Positions 57,795 through 64,000 of a DNA stretch of 64,000 nt are shown here, one piece after another. Position numbers and translations under genes: made by a program. Positions within the stretch are counted from its first letter, which is position 1, and every line of letters begins with the position of its first letter. This DNA comes from Mycteria americana (Eukaryota > Chordata > Aves > Ciconiiformes > Ciconiidae): NCBI RefSeq assembly GCF_035582795.1, contig NC_134366.1, forward strand, positions 3,764,828 through 3,828,827, in the 5' to 3' direction. A model generated the notes under the pieces. The model saw only the letters and a list, made by a program, of their open reading frames with translations, was not told the origin of the DNA and ran no database searches.

Positions 57795-58940
57795 ATGGGT
57801 TTGCCTTTTGACCAAGTGGAAGAACTGCGTCTCTACCAGCAAACTCTCCTCCAGGATGGACTCAAAGACATGTTGGACCACAATAAGTTTCTGGACTGTG
57901 TCTTAAAAGTCAAGGGGAAGGAGTTTCCCTGCCATCGGCTGGTGCTGGCAGCTTGCAGCCCATATTTTCGAGCGATGTTCCTCTCGGACATGGAAGAGAG
58001 CAAGAAGAGGGAGGTCAGTTTGGAAGATGTTGATCCAGATGTCATGGGCAAGATCCTCCATTATATCTACACCTCCGAGCTGGAGATCACAGAGCAGAAC
58101 GTGCAGGACATCTTCTCTGTGGCCAACATGTTCCAGATCCCCTCCATCTTCACCGTCTGTGTGTCCTTCTTGCAGAAGCGGCTCTGCCTCAGCAACTGCT
58201 TGGCTATCTTCAGGCTGGGCTTGATGCTGGATTGTGCCCGGCTGGCCGTGGCAGCTCGGGATTTCATTTGCGATCGCTTTGCTCTGGTCTCTCGGGATGA
58301 GGAGTTCTACCAGCTATCACCTGATGAGCTTATTGCAATCATCTCCAGTGACTCCCTCAACATTGAGAAAGAGGAGACTGTCTTTGAAGTAGTGATGAAG
58401 TGGGTGGGGACCAAGGACCATGAGAGCCGGCAGAAGGCCTTGCCTGTCATCTTTGAAAGCATCCGCTTCCGCCTCATACCCAACGACTACATCAAGGACC
58501 ATGTGGAGAAGCACGCCATGGTGAAGTCCAGCCCAGAGCTGCTCAAGAAACTGCAGATGGTGAAGGATGCCCAGAAAGGCAAATTCACTGTGGTGAAGAA
58601 GAAGAAAGTGAAGAAAAGCAGTGAAAAGCAAGCAAAAGACAATGTTGTCAATGGAGCAGTAGATGAGGAGGAAGACACAGAGGAGGATGCTCTTCCAGGG
58701 ATCTTAAATGACACAATGCGCTTTGGGATGTTCCTCCAGGACCTTATTTTCATGGTGAGTGACAGTGGAGCAGTGGCCTATGATCCCACTGCCAACGAGT
58801 GCTATTTTGCCTCCCTGTCTACTCAAATCCCAAAGAACCACATCAGTCTGGTGACCAAAGAGAATCAGATCTTCATTGTCGGAGGACTGTACTACAACGA
58901 GGACAGCAAAGAGGATCCCATGAGTTCCTACTTCCTACAG
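57795..58940 (+). CDS. KLHL40: KLHL40 coding exon 1 (BTB, BACK, first kelch segment)
   Basis: 382 full codons from ATG to SSYFLQ, ending at donor GTACTA. Begins [19 protein letters not shown], like human KLHL40. The large single first exon is typical of the gene. The frame stays open into the intron until a TGA at 59034-59036, which is not the real stop because the next exon continues in frame with a perfect family match. Confidence 0.96.
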
Positions 58941-61900
58941 GTACTAGCTTTACCTTTCTTTTGTTTCTTTGACCACTTTGGAGCATCACCAGTCTTCACC
59001 TTCCATGCGATGCCAGTAATATACATTGTCATGTGATGTTAAAAAGAAAGTTGTAAATGAAGGTGAAACATATGAGTTGGTTTACTAGAGATTCTTCCCC
59101 CTATATTTTTAAGGCAGATCCCACTGAGGGGGGGTTCTGGTCACTGAGGAAGGAGGCTTGAAGGGGTAGGTAATAGGAATAACCCTTCCTGATCCAAATC
59201 ATGAATAGGGGACTACATCGAACAGTGTATTTGGTCCAGCCCTGGCTGCCAGAGGGCACACTAACTGGAAGGTTAGTGGCATCAGGTCTGGGCTCAGCTT
59301 TGCACCTTTTATGTTCCCTGATTATGAACCCCCAGCAAAACCCAAGGGTGACTCTGCCAGGTGCCAACAAGGGGAACAGCAGCAGCAACAGCCACAGAGC
59401 AAACACTCCAAGGACACAGGGTATGTCCCTACCTACCAATATGTGCCCCGTTTCCAGTACTGTTCTTGCTCCTGGAGGTGTGCTAGGTCCGGCTCTCTGG
59501 TCATTTCTATCATCTGTGGGGAAAACCATGGTGTGACTTTTTTTGGGCTCCTCCACAAGAAAAGTGGCTGTTCTAACTCAGCAGTAACCAAAGCTGTGAT
59601 CAGATTGAGCTGTGCACAGGCAATCTGAGCCTTGGCCTGGGCTGTAACCCAAGAGCACCTTCCCCGTAGACAGCTAACGCAAGGTGCCTACCCTTCCTGC
59701 TGACGCTGTAGGAATCCAGTAAACCCTCTGTCCTTCCCCCCATACCCAGAAATCCTTTTGTTCTTCTCCCATGGCTCACATATCTTCTGGGAGGAAACCA
59801 TAACATGTCCAGGCAGAAAGGATAAAGTAAGGGTAGTTCCCAAGCCAAGACGTACAGCCTTGATCCCTCCATTGCCTCATTGCATGGGTAGGTCTGTACA
59901 CCTGCACCACGTGTGAAGGAACCATGCTTGTCCTCACCTGGAAAGGTCAGGCCTTGGAGCCTATGCAGCCCGCGTAAAGCCCCTGAAACGAGAAGTCAGC
60001 AGGAAGAAACCACAGCCCTAGAAAGCAGGATGGAGGGGGAAGGCAGTGGGACTGCTGGGGAAACGCTGTTTGAGATATAGCCCTTTGCACTGGGCAACGG
60101 ATGACAACAGCGGCTGTGGCCAGCTCCATCACTTACCTGCGCAGAGCAGGTAGGCGGGCTGCTTTGTATTCAGCCAAGACCTATATCTAAAGATCAATGC
60201 TCCACCAGGCTGGTTGCTGGCCTGGCAAAGTAATTCCTTGAGCGGCAGTGAAGGTCCACCGTGTCCTGGGCTGTTTCAGCACGACTGCAGCAAGCGGGTC
60301 AAGGGAAGTGATTCCCCCCCCCCTTTAATAGTACACTTGTGAGACCACATCTGGATGCTGTGTCCAGCCTGGGACTCCCCCGTACAAGGGAGACATTGAG
60401 GTACTGTAATGAGCCTAGCAGAGGCCACCAAGATGGTCAGGGCTGGAGAACGGGAGGTACAAGGAGAGGCTGAGCTGGGTCTGATTAGCCTGGAGAAGGG
60501 AAGATCTCACTGGTGTCTGCAGCTCCCTAATAGGAGGGGACACAGAAGAGGGATCCAGACTCTTCTTGGACTTGCACAAAGATGGGGCAAGAAGCAATGG
60601 CCAGGACTTGCAGTAAAGGAAATTTCAGTTACCTGTGAGGAAAACCTTCCCAATGGAGGAGGTGGAGTACTGGAGCAGGGGGCCGGAGAGGTCACAAAAC
60701 CTCCGCCCTTGGAGACATTTAATATTTGACTGCACAAAGCCCTGGTAACCTGCTCTAACTCCAAAGCTTCACCTGCTTGAGCATGGGGGCTGGATGAAAG
60801 ACCTGTGGCGGTCCCTTCAACCTAAATTATTCTGTGATTCTAAGCTGCAAACAGCAAGATTTCTATATTCAGCTCCCAGTTTGCCACTGACTCAGTAGCA
60901 AATGCCTTGGGCATCGTGTGGCCATTTTTAGCTGCTTCCCCACAAGAAGGGGACAGTGGTCCCTTCACAGCTCGCTGGGGCACGTGTGCACGGGAGGTGC
61001 AGACAAGTCCCAGGGCGGGAAGTTGCCGTCAGTTTGCAAATGTGTAATTTATTGCCATCAGTGCCATTTTACATAGCTCATGGTTTCTGTATGAGAGTCT
61101 TTTGAGGCTTTTTTCAGCTGAAACTTCACACAGATGTAGGCAGGCAGCTGTATGATGGACCCGTGATCACCGTGTCAGTGCAGCAGCATCTTACACCTTC
61201 TGACTCTGTTTCTGACCTCCCTGATTTCACATGCCTCCTGCTGAAGCCAGGAGAGGTAGGTCAGGGATAGTTTAGACTAAGGACAGGCACCAAAATATAA
61301 AAATGCTGAAAAATCCCAGAGGCCTTGCAAATTTTGACAGGAACAAAATGATTCCATTGACATTTCAGACAGAAAAGGGTATCCTTTATTTGTCACTTCT
61401 AAGATTTATGACTTGAAAACAATGCTGAATCCATCAAGAAGCAGGAACTATCCTGGTGACTGAGCTGCTCGGGCTTGCACTATAAATAACACATATGTGG
61501 ACCACAGCTTACAAAGAGACAATAACCACAGGCACTCAGCTGAGGCCAAATCTTTGGAAGCGACCCAGCAATCCGAAGCTCTTTGGCCGGAGCCCATAGC
61601 AAATAGTACTTCAGGCAATGATGCATCACAACTTCATCTTGCAGAGTCCCACCAAACCGGCTGCAAGACGTCACTCCAGACTTAACCCACGAAGTCCCTC
61701 CTCTGCTACCAAGCTACATTAAAAATTTTTGCCCCAGTTTACAGTTCCCATCAAGCCATGGTGCCCAGAGAGCCCCCAGCCTCATAACCTTTCACATCTT
61801 TTTTTTCTGGTGGGAGATGAGGCAATGGCTTGGTCTACAGACGTCCAAGGATCTGCAAGGATCTGGCCATCTGATCTAGTAGCACTGTATGGATCGGTTT

Positions 61901-62839
61901 CCCCATCTATCAGATGGGTTTGGCACACTTTGGTCAGCAAGAAGAGCTCTGGGCTTTGCAGCACCATCTCAGTTGTGTGGTACCGTATTGCGTAGATAGG
62001 GTATTGTGTAAATAGCCTTTGTGCAGATGGACACGCACACGTTTCATCTCACGAACTCTCACACACACTGATGTGATATGGGACAACATCAGTATCTTGA
62101 GAAGCAGAGGAGGGACGTGGTAGCGGATCATTTGCCAGAAAGAAGAAGAATTGATGGGAGAAAAAGGGGCTCAGGGGAGTGAGCTGTGTAGCCAACATTG
62201 CCAACACCACGCTGTTACCTGGCAGAGATGGAAAATATCAGGATGAAATGCTGTGGTGTGCGCTACTGCTGAAGAGGTTCAGGCAAAATGTCTACGATTG
62301 AAGTGCTTCCAGCTCCTCCAGTCCCAGGATCTATCTGTTATAGGTCCAACACAGGACCCTCTCATCCGAAGACGACCAAGCTTGTTCCAATTCAAGGCTT
62401 TGGTACACAGAGCAGAACGTGTTCCTGCTGGTGCGTCTCTGCTCTTACGCCTTGTCATAAAACATATGCCATATGATACATGACTTGGATTTGCACTAAG
62501 AGCCTCCATCCTGCACCAGATGGTAAGGCACAGGCAGAGACTGACATTGCAGAAAGCGCCTACTGGGGTGACCAAGCTGCACGTGGGAATGGACTGCGCC
62601 CTCGGCCTCTGGACCCTGATTTTTGCTAAGCGAAGGGGCCAGGGGAGCACACACTAACGACCATGTGTTTCCTTTCAGTACGACCATCTGGACGCAGACT
62701 GGCTGGGGATGCCCCCCCTGCCCTCCCCTCGCTGCCTCTTTGGCCTGGGAGAGGCAGAAAACTCCATTTTTGTGGTCGGAGGGAAAGAACTGAAAGAAGG
62801 AGAAAAGACCTTGGATTCGGTCCTGTGCTATGACCGGCT
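57795..62839 (+). CDS. KLHL40: KLHL40, kelch-like protein 40 (3'-partial gene)
   Basis: BTB-BACK-kelch protein of striated muscle. In mammals it binds and stabilises nebulin and leiomodin-3 at thin filaments, and its loss causes nemaline myopathy. Join 57795-58940 and 62679-62839; further exons lie after 64000, so about 435 of roughly 620 residues are here. BTB about 33-130, BACK about 135-240, a Lys-rich stretch (268-275) and acidic stretch (290-299) in the linker, first kelch strand IFIVGG (359-364), second in exon 2 (IFVVGG). KLHL40-specific matches, rather than KLHL41, include [20 protein letters not shown] and [18 protein letters not shown]. The Kozak context is strong (CACCATGG) and the ATG follows a TATA promoter. 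It lies on the same strand as HHATL. Confidence 0.97.
58941..62678 (+). other. KLHL40 intron 1
   Basis: Carries a CR1 fragment near its middle. The rest looks unique; I see no additional exon or RNA gene. Confidence 0.8.
60290..60842 (+). mobile_element. CR1 LINE 3' fragment, diverged
   Basis: Sense CR1 with readable landmarks: AAGGGAAGTGATTCC, GTGAGACCACATCTGGATGC, AGAGGCCACCAAGATGGTCA, GAGAGGCTGAGCTGGGTCTG, TTGGAGACATTTAATATTTG, and the terminal TATTCTGTGATTC. Frames are broken. It is longer than the other copies. Confidence 0.9.
62679..62839 (+). CDS. KLHL40: KLHL40 coding exon 2 (second kelch segment)
   Basis: Acceptor TTTCCTTTCAG and donor GTAAGT. Residues 383-435 plus two bases: [35 protein letters not shown] and DSVLCYDR. 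Human has [20 protein letters not shown] and FGLGEALNSIYVVGG. Confidence 0.96.
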
Positions 62840-64000
62840 GTAAGTGTTCACGTGCGAGCGCGGGGCGGGAGGTGGTTGACAGGAGAAGGCGAAGCAGCTG
62901 CCGTGCAAAACGACTCCAGCCCTCCAGGGACCGAAAGGTTTTGGAGACAGGGCTCGAACTCTACAGCTAGATGCTGGGACCACTGGGACTATCTCAAGCT
63001 GCACCCTGGGGCTCTGAGCTGTCTCTTTCCAGCTGCTTCGTTTATTGTAATTGAACCTCCAGGAGATGGAAGCCGTAAGGGGGATATTATGTTATCAGGG
63101 ACCAAACTTAGCAGATGCTCACATGGGACCTGTACAGAGGAGCAAGGGGAGTTTTTCCTTCTGCTCCTGCCCATCGGTTTGGAGGTTTGGTGACCTTCAC
63201 CGGGGTCTCACCAGGAGTGGCTTTGGACAGGAAAGTTTGTTTTCACAGTATTCAGGTGTGGCACTGAATGGCCCACTCCGAGAAATACCAGGCTTAATAT
63301 ACAATTATTTTTGCACAATGGGCTCTGACCCATGTTATGTCATGAGCTTTATTAAAAGGCACTGTCCCGTTCTGCTCGCAAGAGGCAGAAACATCCAAAG
63401 ACTGCTCCTCTCTGCCCCAAAGAGGCAGAACAGTAGGCGTTAAGAAGCCTTTGCTTGGTCTATATTTAGATGTGTGTGCTTCAAATTCTGTTTTATAGGC
63501 AGAGGTTTGAAACCAGTTTCATTCCCACAGAACAGGGCATTTATCTGCCCCTGCAGATTCTGGGAAAGACGTGTCAGCCCCCGCTAAATGCTCAGGGAGT
63601 GCTTTGAATACTGATTTGAAGCTGGTAGAGATGTGATCAGCACCACGTGTCTTTCTAGTATTATTTAGGTCAAAACTTCAACTGTAACAAACCTGGAGAG
63701 GGCAAACTGCTGGTCTATGGGATCAAATATTTGCCCAGAGTTGTTGGACAATTAGAAAGCACTCAGAGCCCAGGCATCTCAGTTCTTAGGTAAAATAAAG
63801 TGCAGGTCTTGGGGAGTACAGCCTACACGTATGAAAACTGGGCATGAGTTTAAGCTACACGGACATGAATAGACATCTCTTGAGAAATTGGTCAGCCCTA
63901 TTTGGGTACCAGTTTGGGCTTTCCAAAGCCTGATGATAGCTACATCCTCTGCTCAGCTGCCCTGGACCTAGCTCAGAGCCTTCAACGCAGCCCTGCACTA
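62840..64000 (+). other. KLHL40 intron 2 (runs off the window)
   Basis: No further KLHL40 kelch exon (expected to resume with a sequence like SFKWGESDPLPY) is visible before 64000. No repeat or other gene is recognised. Confidence 0.7.

Noticed and set aside
59034-59036. TGA as the end of KLHL40
   Set aside because: It lies in the intron; the next exon at 62679 continues the protein in frame with a near-identical family match.

Overview
The window is vertebrate and almost certainly avian nuclear DNA. It has long introns with GT/AG splice sites, several CR1 LINE fragments (the dominant avian retroposon), short GC-rich CpG-island-like sequence, and exons encoding close matches to vertebrate proteins. 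The species cannot be fixed from the sequence. All homology calls rest on remembered family sequences, not on a database search.

Layout. Three protein-coding genes lie head to tail on the + strand. (1) Positions 1-29766: the body and 3' end of CCDC13, a coiled-coil centriolar-satellite protein. Fourteen well-supported coding exons run from 4182 to the stop at 29764-29766, and a possible further upstream exon lies at 505-607. The start codon lies before the window. (2) 29767-38532: an intergenic stretch that becomes GC-rich with CpG-island character at about 34.8-38.1 kb, with homopolymer runs, a 19-bp minisatellite and a homeodomain-site palindrome. (3) 38533-51308: the complete coding region of HHATL (11 coding exons, 503 codons plus stop), an MBOAT-fold ER protein, followed by a short 3' UTR with overlapping AATAAA signals. 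(4) 51309-57794: an intergenic stretch with an AT-rich block at about 56.3-56.5 kb and a TATA/MEF2-type promoter just before the next gene. (5) 57795 to beyond the window: KLHL40, with exon 1 (BTB, BACK, linker, first kelch blade) and exon 2 (second kelch segment). The remaining kelch exons lie beyond 64000.

How the genes relate. HHATL and KLHL40 are both known mainly from heart and skeletal muscle. KLHL40 stabilises thin-filament proteins, and HHATL is a non-catalytic relative of Hedgehog acyltransferase. CCDC13 acts at centriolar satellites and in ciliogenesis. The trio is the same as at human 3p22.1. As I recall the human map, however, KLHL40 converges tail-to-tail with HHATL, whereas here it is on the same strand, which suggests a local inversion in one lineage.

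Repeats are sparse: four CR1 fragments, an old palindromic element and simple repeats. I found no prokaryotic features, CRISPR arrays, tRNAs, rRNAs or intact mobile elements. I see no clear undescribed system. The most interesting signals are the KLHL40 orientation, the altered MBOAT active site of HHATL, the TATA/MEF2 architecture of the KLHL40 promoter, and two compact clusters of TTAATTA motifs.
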